Positions 1 through 9,700 of a DNA stretch of 38,385 bases are shown here, piece by piece (positions within the stretch are counted from its first letter, which is position 1; each line of letters begins with the position of its first letter). The notes beneath the pieces are model-generated. The model did no database searches, was not told the DNA's origin, and was given only the letters and a program-made list of their open reading frames with translations. The translations under genes were made by a program, and so were the position numbers. The DNA is taken from IMG/VR virus record IMGVR_UViG_3300042879_002665, positions 1 through 38,385 of that record. One strand, 5' to 3'. The stretch comes from a virus.

Positions 1-530
1 GTTTCTGTGCCTAATAATGCACAATCATATGATGAACAAACATCTTCACATTTTATTCCAACTGGCCAACCAGTGCTTTCGTCAAAATATAAATGACAAC
101 ATGATTTTGGATAACGAACATCTATATCGTTTTTTACGCAATATATTGACCAATTATCCTCTGTCAAATCCTCACATGGTCCATTGCTCCATTTTCCACC
201 CAATCTATTACATTCACATTTGCTTATATTATTTCTAGTTCCAGAAGATAGGTATGGATTTGTCGGTGGATATGTTTCCATTAAATCATAATCGGTATCA
301 GTAACATACTTACAAGCACAGCAACATCCGACTTCTTCATCTCTATCGGGACATGAAACTGTATCTATCGATCCAGTTCCTCCAGGTATGAAATGACCAC
401 CTTCTGTAAAACATTCATAGAATGATTTGTATGTTTTGTTTTTATTTTCATCACAACAAACACCATAACTGTTCAATATTGTTGAATAATCAATTGCTGG
501 TTTTATTCTGGATCTAAATTGTATTGACAT
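1..530 (-). CDS. Cysteine-rich adhesin-like protein, 3' end beyond window (partial)
   Basis: An open leftward frame starts at ATG 530 and runs without a stop to position 1, so the C-terminus lies outside the window. About 176 residues are visible, beginning MSIQFRSRIKPAIDYS. The ATG overlaps the stop of the upstream gene as TAATG, so it is probably translated by coupling. The visible part is rich in cysteine, with CC pairs and C-x-C spacing (for example VCCDEN, CCCACK, SCCHLYF, CEDVC). This is the same style of roughly 35-residue Cys module seen in the next three genes. There is no collagen-like stretch at the N-terminus, unlike its neighbours. I read it as the last member of the fibre/adhesin series, probably displayed on the virion. 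Function is inferred only from position and composition. Confidence 0.75.
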   Translation of the reverse strand, partial: MSIQFRSRIKPAIDYSTILNSYGVCCDENKNKTYKSFYECFTEGGHFIPGGTGSIDTVSCPDRDEEVGCCCACKYVTDTDYDLMETYPPTNPYLSSGTRNNISKCECNRLGGKWSNGPCEDLTEDNWSIYCVKNDIDVRYPKSCCHLYFDESTGWPVGIKCEDVCSSYDCALLGTE

Positions 531-3500
531 TACGATTCTTCTCCGCTAAAGCAAAGTTCAACATCTTTATCCGTTACCATTGGTATGCAATATTTAATAT
601 CATTAATGTAAATTGCAACCAATTTATATGTTGGAGTTCCGATTAATCCACTAGATCCACTACTACTTGATCCTCCAGATCCAGACGATGACCCTGTTGT
701 TATAGCACCCCCAGTTGATGGCAAATAATCATTGACTTGGAATCCTCTACAATTTAAACTACAAGGATTACATGCACCACATGGAATGCTTGGATCATTC
801 AAACCACAATTGTCAGCACAACCAGATATTACACGACAATTACAACCTCTTGCTGGTGGCCAATTTGGAGAAGTATCTGGTGGACCTGGTGGTGGAGTTG
901 AATCATCGCTACTGCTGCATATTTTACCACATAATTTTTCACAACAAGGATCTCTGTATGATACACATTTTTTATCACCACAACCAGCAAAAAATGCAGT
1001 ATCACATGTTTCTAAAGTAACTGTTGTTCCCGAAGAATTTGTACATTCTTTAGACATGCATTTTCCATAGTTTGGACAAAAACCAGTTGAGCAATATGGT
1101 CCACTACTACTAGATTGACCTGGTGGTGGTGGTGGAACATCGGGTGGTGTAGATCCTGGAGGCCATGGTGGATTTGGCCAATCTCCTTCACGAACACATC
1201 CAGAACCAGCACCACCTACATTATCAAATGAGGTGTTTTCTGGTTTGCATGAATCAGTAATTGTACATATGGATACATCACATTGACAGGCATTTGCAGG
1301 ACAATAACCTAAAAAATTAAGAAGTCTTTCTGCTTTTTGCTTACTCATCTCTTGACCATAACAACTGTCACAGAATCCACTGAGAACTACATCTTGACAG
1401 TCATTGCACGGTGGACATGATGGTGTTGCTTGTACTCTACAACAATTTATTTTTCGAACAATATCATCAGTATCAAAGTTACACACTTGACCAAAATCTT
1501 CAAAAACAGAACACAAACCTCCATTAGTAGCACTATCTAAAGCTGCACATAAATTTCTAGTAAATGATTGCTCCTCAGTTGCTGGACTTGCATCTCCATT
1601 GGGGCAGTGAGTTTGTGTCAAACAACAACATGAATTTACAAGTGTAGTGCAAGTACCTCCCCCTCCTCCTTCACCCCCATCACCATTTCCATCATCATCA
1701 TCAGGTGGTCTACTACCTCCTCCACCTCCTCCCCCTCCTCCTCCATCGCTGCCATCGCTACCATCGCTACTTGGCGGTGGTGGTGGTGATGTTGGTGGCG
1801 GTGGTGGTGGTGATGTTGGTGGCGGTGGTGGTGATGTTGGTGGCGGTGGTGGTGATGTTGGTGGCGGTGGTGGTGGTGATGTTGGTGGCGGTGGCGGTGG
1901 TGGGGAAACTCCACATAAATTTACAGAACATGGTGTTTCTACATAAAATGTACCATTTTTTTGATCACAATCTGCTCTTGTGGTATATACACATCCTCCA
2001 TCATTTGGCAAACAACAAGCACCAGTATCATCAGTTACATTACACAAACATCCACAACTAATCTCATCGCACTGTTTTCCAGGTCCAGTGTATATTCCTC
2101 CTTGCTTTAAGCAATCTTCATATGATAAAACTCCTAAACATGTAGCTATTACAGTTCCACTTTCTATATTACACTTGCAACATGCACCAGCAATTGTACT
2201 ATAATCACAACAACTTACTGATGAACACAATGAAATGTCGGGAATTGATTTTCCACCCAATATTAATTCGCATTGTATTCTTGAATAATTTCCTAAACAT
2301 TGTCCATCTTTGCAACATACTGTTGGATCTCCACATGGATCATAACAGAATCTGCCCTGTGCTAATATTTCTTCTGGTGTCAATTCTCCAGGTGGATAAT
2401 TAAATGTTCCTCCACCGTAATTGCAATCTATTCCTGTCCAATAGTTTCCACCAAATTGATCGCATTGTGATACAGAAACATTTTCATTACATTCTCCATT
2501 TGTACAGCAAATTCCATTACCAGCACCACATGATTGTTCACATGGTTGTCCAGGATTGAATGTTCCAAAGAGTCTGTCACATACTGATCTGGTTGTATAA
2601 TCTACACATTCTAATGTATTATCTACACCTTGATAACAGCAAGATCCGTACAAATATCCTGGAATACATTGCCTTTCAATATTATTAATTCCATGACCAC
2701 GATGCGAAACTGTTGCTAACCATGTTTGACCACCATCATATGAAAGTAATCCTATAATATTTTTTCCACAAGTTAAGAAATTTTCATCTGGTTCAAAATA
2801 TACATTTTCTGGAAAATTCCAAACATCATCAGAATCTATTAATAATGTTAAAGATGCAATTTCACTCTTTCTAAATGAACCGCTGATTCCTCTTATTCCA
2901 ATGGGTGTTCTTAGAATAAAAGCACCACCAGAATTTGCATCTATAAACATACCCTGAGTTGTTCCAGCACCACCAGGCAAAACATTAGTAGATGTTAATC
3001 CACTTAATGAATTTGGTTTAACTGGACCAAGTGTTTTTATTCTAGCACCAGAATTTAAATGAAACGATGATGTGGATGGTGATGTCGTGTTTGTGAAATC
3101 ATAGGTTCCGCATAATCCAGCAGTTCCTATATTGGTATTAAATTTTAATTTTGCTCCATACACTGTTGTTGGATTTCCAACATACAACATATTATTTCCA
3201 TCAAAAGTAGATGGATCATAGTTTCCTATAACATCGTATCCATAATAAATACTGTCAATTGAAATATATTCATTATTTGCACCAGTTAATGATGCTCGTA
3301 ATGACCCATATGCACAAATTCCTTTAAAATTAAATGTTCCACCAGCGACGCTGAATAAAATTGGAACAGAATTTCCAGAATCAAAAGTAGCACCAATTAC
3401 CAATCCCGAAGTTTGATCAAAATTTGTAGTTCCCCTAAAGTAACCTGATATTTCTTGTATTATTGTATCTGATGGATAATTATCATCTTTATATGTGGCA

Positions 3501-3670
3501 ACAGCAGTGTTTCCAGAAATTACAAAACTAGAAAGATATCTACCTCGACCACCAGTGGGCCCAGTAGAACCAGTTGATCCAGTTCCACCACTTGGTCCTT
3601 GTGGTCCTGGCGTTCCTGTTGGTCCACTCGGACCTCTTACATATACTATGTTAATTGCACTGCTACTCAC
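530..3670 (-). CDS. Collagen-like, Cys-module and polyproline adhesin-like tail protein
   Basis: About 1046 residues from a GTG start at 3670. The frame is open to an ATG at 3712, but GTG at 3670 overlaps the upstream stop as GTGA, matching the coupling elsewhere in this operon, so I prefer it. Order of parts: a short lead (MSSSAINIVYVR), Gly-X-Y collagen-like triplets (about residues 13-42), a beta-rich region to about 330, a chain of Cys modules (GACC..G.C...T...C....G......C....C), a proline tract broken by TS pairs, an SDG/poly-Gly/Asp linker, and a second Cys-rich half with more proline linkers. No Lcl-type C-terminal domain is seen; the end is YCIPMVTDKDVELCFSGEES. It probably forms an extended trimeric fibre or adhesin on the tail. 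No enzymatic motif is visible. Receptor and disulfide state are unknown. Confidence 0.8.
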   Translation of the reverse strand: MSSSAINIVYVRGPSGPTGTPGPQGPSGGTGSTGSTGPTGGRGRYLSSFVISGNTAVATYKDDNYPSDTIIQEISGYFRGTTNFDQTSGLVIGATFDSGNSVPILFSVAGGTFNFKGICAYGSLRASLTGANNEYISIDSIYYGYDVIGNYDPSTFDGNNMLYVGNPTTVYGAKLKFNTNIGTAGLCGTYDFTNTTSPSTSSFHLNSGARIKTLGPVKPNSLSGLTSTNVLPGGAGTTQGMFIDANSGGAFILRTPIGIRGISGSFRKSEIASLTLLIDSDDVWNFPENVYFEPDENFLTCGKNIIGLLSYDGGQTWLATVSHRGHGINNIERQCIPGYLYGSCCYQGVDNTLECVDYTTRSVCDRLFGTFNPGQPCEQSCGAGNGICCTNGECNENVSVSQCDQFGGNYWTGIDCNYGGGTFNYPPGELTPEEILAQGRFCYDPCGDPTVCCKDGQCLGNYSRIQCELILGGKSIPDISLCSSVSCCDYSTIAGACCKCNIESGTVIATCLGVLSYEDCLKQGGIYTGPGKQCDEISCGCLCNVTDDTGACCLPNDGGCVYTTRADCDQKNGTFYVETPCSVNLCGVSPPPPPPPTSPPPPPPTSPPPPPTSPPPPPTSPPPPPPTSPPPPPSSDGSDGSDGGGGGGGGGGSRPPDDDDGNGDGGEGGGGGTCTTLVNSCCCLTQTHCPNGDASPATEEQSFTRNLCAALDSATNGGLCSVFEDFGQVCNFDTDDIVRKINCCRVQATPSCPPCNDCQDVVLSGFCDSCYGQEMSKQKAERLLNFLGYCPANACQCDVSICTITDSCKPENTSFDNVGGAGSGCVREGDWPNPPWPPGSTPPDVPPPPPGQSSSSGPYCSTGFCPNYGKCMSKECTNSSGTTVTLETCDTAFFAGCGDKKCVSYRDPCCEKLCGKICSSSDDSTPPPGPPDTSPNWPPARGCNCRVISGCADNCGLNDPSIPCGACNPCSLNCRGFQVNDYLPSTGGAITTGSSSGSGGSSSSGSSGLIGTPTYKLVAIYINDIKYCIPMVTDKDVELCFSGEES
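1773..1900. repeat. In-frame minisatellite encoding the proline/TS tract
   Basis: Tandem units GGCGGTGGTGGTGGTGATGTTGGT-like on the plus strand, with lengths 24, 24, 21, 21 and 24 bases (1773-1796, 1797-1820, 1821-1841, 1842-1862, 1863-1886), then a partial unit to about 1900. All units are multiples of three and encode P5-6 followed by TS on the minus strand. Just downstream in the gene (about 1704-1770) lie SDG repeats and a poly-Gly run. The GC content is far above the surrounding AT-rich DNA. Copy number is likely to vary by slippage or recombination without breaking the frame. Confidence 0.9.
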
Positions 3671-6600
3671 GGTGAGCAAAGTCCTTCCACTACATCTAAA
3701 CAAGAAGCACAACCAGTGCTTCCGCTAGTCCAATAATTATTTAGAATATTAAATGTATAGTTGAAGTTGTCACATGTAACTACGAGTGGTATTCTTCTTA
3801 CTGGTCTTAGATTTGCAATTCTAGAAGATCTATCTCTGGAATTCATCATGCCTTTAATATTTGTAGAGTCTGTATTAAATGTTTGTGTTAACATTCGTTG
3901 ACCATTAGATACAGACATAGTAAATTTATAAGCATCATCTTCATTTAAACCAAATGAATTATTTTCACTAGTCAATCTACTATTTGAAAGGTATGGTTCT
4001 TTTACTAAGTTTGGTGAATCTATTTGATAAAAATCTTTATCTAATGGATTTATGGTATCCCAATAATTAAGTCTAGAAACACTGGTAGAACTCCAATATT
4101 CAGTTCCTGCCATAACTTGATCTTCATTTATCGCCAAAGAAGCATTTAAATTATTAAGATTAGCATATATGTAATTTAGTTCTGTAATGCTTGGAATATA
4201 CCAATCATTATATCCATACAATTGGGTTTCATTTAGAATAGAAATTTGTCTCAATGCAGAATCTAGAGGATTTTGATTATCCCACATTCTTGCATATGCT
4301 TCTTTAAATTTATTTTTATCTGTTTTTAGTTCTGTTTCAGTATATCTTGAATCAAAATTAGAACCAGAACCAAATGTAAATCGTTTGTATGCATTCGAAT
4401 CTGTAGTAGCGGATCTGAACCAGATATCTGGATTTTCTTTAGAAGATGCATCGTGAATTCTTGTTGTTAATAGACCATCTACAGGATATGTTGGTATTTC
4501 TTCTTTATTTATTTCTATTGGATAACCAGTTGTTCCTGCTTTATGACAACCTTGCATCATACCCCAACTGATTTTTCTGGAACTAGAAACTTCAACATCT
4601 TCAGGAGCAATTATTAATGCCCATAGAACATGAATATCTGAAGTTCCATATACTTTTCCAGCAAGATACTTGTAAAGATTATTATTTGAACCATCAAAAT
4701 ATTCTACTGCAAGACCCGTATCTAATAAACTAAATGCATCTGCTCCGCGATTTGGGGTATATCCAAATCCACCAGAGAATAATTTTTCGCTAGGCCATTC
4801 AATTCCATTTGTAGAATATGCTTGTTGTATGAATGGAACTCCCGCCTTGAGTAAGCATTGTGAATCTAAAGAATCTTTTGGCAACACTAAAGGATATGTT
4901 CTTGCAAAATATTCAATTGACCCTGCATTATCTTTTCCGCTAACTCCAGCACAAGTTTTTAATTTCCAATTTGGATTTCCTTGAATATTTCCACGAGGAT
5001 TGCATAAGCATTCTAATGGTTCTCCAACTGCAAGTGATGGATTTAAAAATTGATCACAAGGATTTGGCATACCAACAAAACCTACAAAATATCCTCCACC
5101 AATTTTATCTCCAACATTGATGCATGAATAAATTTGTTGTGATCCCAATGCCTTACATGAATCAGCACACGATCCTCTAAAATAATCATTAACTAATGTG
5201 TAACCACAGCAACTTATCTCATTGCAATTCGTTCCGAATCCCTTAAAGATTCCATTGTTGTTCATGCATGTAGAAGGATCGGTTACTGTGCAATTATCTC
5301 CAACACAGCAAGCACCATTCAAATCTAATAATGCACAACATGTTGGATCTCCTGTTTCAGTTTGACATACTCCAGCACTCCATGTAGCACCTGATATTGA
5401 ACCACAATCCGCTCTGGTTAGATTGTAGCATCTTCCAGAAATACAACACTTTCCAACTTCACCTGGACCAACATTGCATATTGAAGATGGACATGTAAAT
5501 ATTGTTCCATTTACCCAAACTTCACCGCATCTCTTAGATTCATAGAAAACACCATTGAATTTTGAACAAAGTTCTGCATTAGTGTTTACACACTTAGTCG
5601 TATTTGTATCAAAATCGTATACACAGCAAGCACCTTCGAAGAAACAATCTGAACTACTTGAACGATCTATACAAGAATCTGTTGCGAAGACACCAGAAAT
5701 TGCTTCGCAAAAATCTTTAGAAACATAGTCTAAACATGTTTTGACTGAAAGTCCTTCTGCATCTGGTTGTTTGCAATAACAGCAAGAACCTATTATATCT
5801 CTTTTTATTTTTTGTGGTTCGTATGTGCTAGTGTATGTTATACCTTCTGATGGAATAAAATTAATATATTCTGTCGTAGCACCAGCAGTAAAACCAATTG
5901 TTATTTTTTGTGTTAATGTAAATCCTTCAGGAGCATCGTCTGGTTTAAACTCTTGAGTTCCCGAATAGAATCTAAGTGTTGGAAAAAATTCATTTTCAAT
6001 TGAAGATGTTCCAGCAGTATTTCCTGTAGTTCCCGTCAGTCCCCCATAATAACTAAAATCTGTAGCATCGGGGACAAAATCAAATGGATTCGTTCCAGCA
6101 GCATTCCAATTACTATTCAAAAAGATAGATTCTCTAAAAAATATTTGATCAATTGTTAATTGTCTTTTCGTGGAATCCCATTCTGTATTTGGGGCAGCAG
6201 AACCTTTTGTCAGTCCAGTTCCAAATCCTCCAGAAAAATTAACATATACTAATTCTCCAGTAAGACCGATTGGTATTTGAAAATCAGTAACAGTTGCTCC
6301 ATATAAAAATATTGTAAATGGATCTGCACTTATTCCAACAAATGTTGTTATTCCTGGAGCAGAACCAGTTATCTTAAAATTCTTAAAATATGCAGTTTCT
6401 CCTGCTATTTTTTCTTGTTTAATTCCATATGGAATATTTGTTGAAATATTATTTTCTTGCTCACCCAAACCAACAATTTTATAATATTCACCACCACCAG
6501 AATTTCCAGTATCACCTCTTACAAAAAATGTTCCAAGAGTAACACCAGTTATTCCATAGAATGTAACATTATTTCCTATAGCAGTTCCGCCAGAAACACC

Positions 6601-6744
6601 ATATCCCGTTACACCAGTTGAACCCGTCGAACCAGTAAAACCTGTCAGACCTGTTGCACCTGTGATACCTGTAGCACCAGTTGGTCCAGATGTTAGACCC
6701 TGTATGTTAAATCTTTGTAATAATCGTGATGAACCATTTATCAT
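3667..6744 (-). CDS. Collagen-like, Cys-module adhesin with Lcl/DUF1566-type C-terminal domain
   Basis: 1025 residues. The N-terminus (MINGSSRLLQRFNIQGLTS) leads into collagen-like GPTGATGITGATG triplets (about residues 20-50), then a beta-rich segment to about 300. Cys modules follow (about 310-560), with recurring GACC/GKCC, G-x-C, T-x-x-x-C and C-N-x-x-x-C spacing. The C-terminal third carries signatures I recognise from the Lcl C-terminal/DUF1566 family: DWYIPSITELNYIYANLN near 848, EYWSSTS near 885 and LRPVRRIP near 980. In Legionella Lcl, a collagen-like protein with this kind of C-terminal domain binds glycosaminoglycans and mediates adhesion. Here it is probably a virion adhesin or receptor-binding fibre. 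No clear Shine-Dalgarno precedes the ATG. The stop overlaps the next gene's GTG. It is paralogous to the 6757-10179 gene. Confidence 0.85.
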   Translation of the reverse strand: MINGSSRLLQRFNIQGLTSGPTGATGITGATGLTGFTGSTGSTGVTGYGVSGGTAIGNNVTFYGITGVTLGTFFVRGDTGNSGGGEYYKIVGLGEQENNISTNIPYGIKQEKIAGETAYFKNFKITGSAPGITTFVGISADPFTIFLYGATVTDFQIPIGLTGELVYVNFSGGFGTGLTKGSAAPNTEWDSTKRQLTIDQIFFRESIFLNSNWNAAGTNPFDFVPDATDFSYYGGLTGTTGNTAGTSSIENEFFPTLRFYSGTQEFKPDDAPEGFTLTQKITIGFTAGATTEYINFIPSEGITYTSTYEPQKIKRDIIGSCCYCKQPDAEGLSVKTCLDYVSKDFCEAISGVFATDSCIDRSSSSDCFFEGACCVYDFDTNTTKCVNTNAELCSKFNGVFYESKRCGEVWVNGTIFTCPSSICNVGPGEVGKCCISGRCYNLTRADCGSISGATWSAGVCQTETGDPTCCALLDLNGACCVGDNCTVTDPSTCMNNNGIFKGFGTNCNEISCCGYTLVNDYFRGSCADSCKALGSQQIYSCINVGDKIGGGYFVGFVGMPNPCDQFLNPSLAVGEPLECLCNPRGNIQGNPNWKLKTCAGVSGKDNAGSIEYFARTYPLVLPKDSLDSQCLLKAGVPFIQQAYSTNGIEWPSEKLFSGGFGYTPNRGADAFSLLDTGLAVEYFDGSNNNLYKYLAGKVYGTSDIHVLWALIIAPEDVEVSSSRKISWGMMQGCHKAGTTGYPIEINKEEIPTYPVDGLLTTRIHDASSKENPDIWFRSATTDSNAYKRFTFGSGSNFDSRYTETELKTDKNKFKEAYARMWDNQNPLDSALRQISILNETQLYGYNDWYIPSITELNYIYANLNNLNASLAINEDQVMAGTEYWSSTSVSRLNYWDTINPLDKDFYQIDSPNLVKEPYLSNSRLTSENNSFGLNEDDAYKFTMSVSNGQRMLTQTFNTDSTNIKGMMNSRDRSSRIANLRPVRRIPLVVTCDNFNYTFNILNNYWTSGSTGCASCLDVVEGLCSP

Positions 6745-6756
6745 TTGTTATATTTA

Positions 6757-9700
6757 TTATGGATTTCTATAAACTGAAAGTAATTCTCCAGGTTCAGTTG
6801 TATTTGTTGTTGAAGAGTATGTAACACCTCGTTGATATTGTCCTGTAATTATTGCTGCTGGAGTTAATTTTGGAACAAACCAAACATTATTTCTTAAATC
6901 TTCAGGACTTTCGTTGTTGTAGTATTTTTGATCACAACGAATCATTCTTACTGGGCGAAGTTCATATTCATCGCGATAACAATCTGCTTTTTTGATTTTA
7001 TACTTGTTCAGTCCTGTAGTTTCCTCAAATCCTGGTGGTCCTTGATCAAATTGTATTGCCCATGCTTTTGTAAATCTATTCGTTGTTAGTGCTGGAGTAT
7101 CTATTGCTTGAACTGCTTGTTCTCCTTCGGAATTTACATCTGAATTTGTAACATCTACAGATGTTGCATTGTATTGACGAACAACATTTTCATCAAATGT
7201 TTTTGTAGAAGACCAAACCCAATCAGTATTAGGACCAGCAGCTCCTGAACCTATTTTTTCTCCAGAATATAACCCAAATTTGCTTTGCAAACTTCTAGTT
7301 GGATTTATACAATTATATGCAATATATGCAAGTTCATCTATGCTAGGAACATACCATCTTGAAAGTTGTGGATAATCATCAAGAATAGGATCATAATCAT
7401 TCCAGTATGTTCTATTCCAAACAGATATTCCTTCCATTGCTGTGCTATGTGTTGCTCCAGTAAATCCAGATACAAAATCTCCAGAAGCACCATAATATTG
7501 ACCATATCCAGAATAATTTCCACCCAAACCATTTCCAGTTTTTAAAAAATAATGAGCACATTCTGCTGCACCCATCATGCAAGTATTTCGTATTCCCCAA
7601 TTTCTTGTATACCATCCATTTTGTGTATAAAGATTTGATTGAACACCTTTTTTAATTTTACTTAATGGATCTAGATTACAATTTATACACTGATCTCCAT
7701 CTTCAGAACACAAATTGAATGATGTTGAGTTTCCAACATAAGTTATTTCTCCATTAAATGTCGCTCCATAAAATCCATCACATGCTATGAATGCATCAGG
7801 TAATATTGCATAACAACTGTCTGCTCCAGGATCGAATTTTGTATCAAAAGTCCCATCAAAATTATCATCAAAGGCATTTGTTGATGAAGTTCCACCATGA
7901 CCCCATATAAATCTTGTTGCAAAATTATATTGATAATTGATTGTTCCGTCAGGACTAACAACTGTAGGCCATGTAGGATTTGGAATATTAGATGATTGAT
8001 TTGGATTGGTGCTAGATCCTCCAGATGTTCTAGGAATTACTTCAAAACTATTATTTTGATTATTTGCTGGAGATTTTTGTTGAAACGCAACATGTCTGTT
8101 GCTTACGATCAAAATCCAAGCATCTTTATATGATCTTTCATTGTTTATAATTGTATCAGTTGTAAATCCATATCCTTGACCCATTGCAACAGATTGATAC
8201 TGTCTGCAAATTTTTTCAGATCCAGAATTTAAACGATTAAACTGAGATGAACTTGAATTGTCCTCTGTTTCGGTTCCCAATCCTCCATGTGCAGTATTTC
8301 CCCAACAAGTTGCTCCATTGGGATTGAAGACACCAACTACAATTCCTCCAGCAAAATAGTCTCCAGCAAATAAATTAGTTATTGTGCCGTCACTTTTTAT
8401 AATTGGATATGGACCACCATTGTCAGTAAAATTTGGAACAAATACTTCTCCACCACCTCCACCGCCACTTGGAACACATGCTGCTACTAACCAATCTGGT
8501 GCTTCATTACACAATGTTCCAGACCCATACCATGTACCTTGACATAATGTTCCATTTGCAACATTTGTGCAGTTTCCTTGATAACAACAACCACCTGTAG
8601 TTCCATTAGGATTTGTTTTGTCACATATCAGTTGAGTTGGATTATCATCTGGACACTTGCATTTTAAACCTGCTTGAGAAAATATACCATATGTGCTATC
8701 ACAATCTTGTTTGGTTAGTTGTGTACATCCTACACCACCATCACAACATGCTCCAACATCATTAAATAATTTTTCACAATCGATACATCCTTCACTTACG
8801 ACATCAGATAATTCAGTCCACTTAAATCTATCCGAACCAGCAGATCTTGAACATTGACAAGGATTAACTGTTGATGATTCATAAACTGATCCTGCATCAG
8901 TTTCGCGAATGATGCAACAAACACCCATAGATGCACCATCTGGACCAGCACACAATTTGCAACCAGATTCTAGACTTTCTCCTGGAAAGAAAACATATTC
9001 ATTTCCCATTTTGTCACATGCACTGTCTGTAGAAATAAATGATCCTGCAATATCACAAACTTTACAACATAATCCTGTAACATCAGGATCTGGTAAATCT
9101 ACAGATCCTGCACAATTGTTGTATATGATATCCCAATCAACTTGAGAAGTATTTGAATCATAAATTCCATAATTTGCATACCATAATCCATCAAATGAAA
9201 TCATATTGATAACATCAAGACCTGTAGTTAAACATGGAGGATAAGTCAAAGGCCATGAAATATTATAACTGTCAATGTTTGGATCTGCGGATAATGTTAT
9301 TCCACCAGTTAAATTATCTGTAGTTGCATATCCCGTAAACACTGTTTCAGATGAAGTGATTCCTGGTGGGACTATAATTGTTATTCCCTTTGCAGTATCA
9401 CTTCTTGGTGGTTCTTTTACTAATACAATTTGAGCAAATACTTCTTCACCGTCAACTACTTCATCCCAATATGAATTAAGAATAAAAATATTTCCTTCGG
9501 TATAATCGATAGGCCAGTAAATATAAGTTCCAGCAGATTCTCCACCTGAATCTATAAAATCTTTTATAGTTGGTCTTACAAACTTTACTCTTTCTCCATA
9601 ATTTTGAACTTGTAAGTCTACTGTTTGATTTATTTTATCGTAATTTGTTCCAGTTAAACCATAAAAATAGTTTCCAACTTTTTGAATTATGAGTTGACCT

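Noticed and set aside
1773-1900. CRISPR-like array
   Set aside because: Units are contiguous with no spacers and encode a periodic peptide.
1647-1946. Plus-strand Gly-rich frame over the proline tract
   Set aside because: It is the antisense reading of the minisatellite; the minus-strand gene is continuous through it with coherent Cys modules on both sides.
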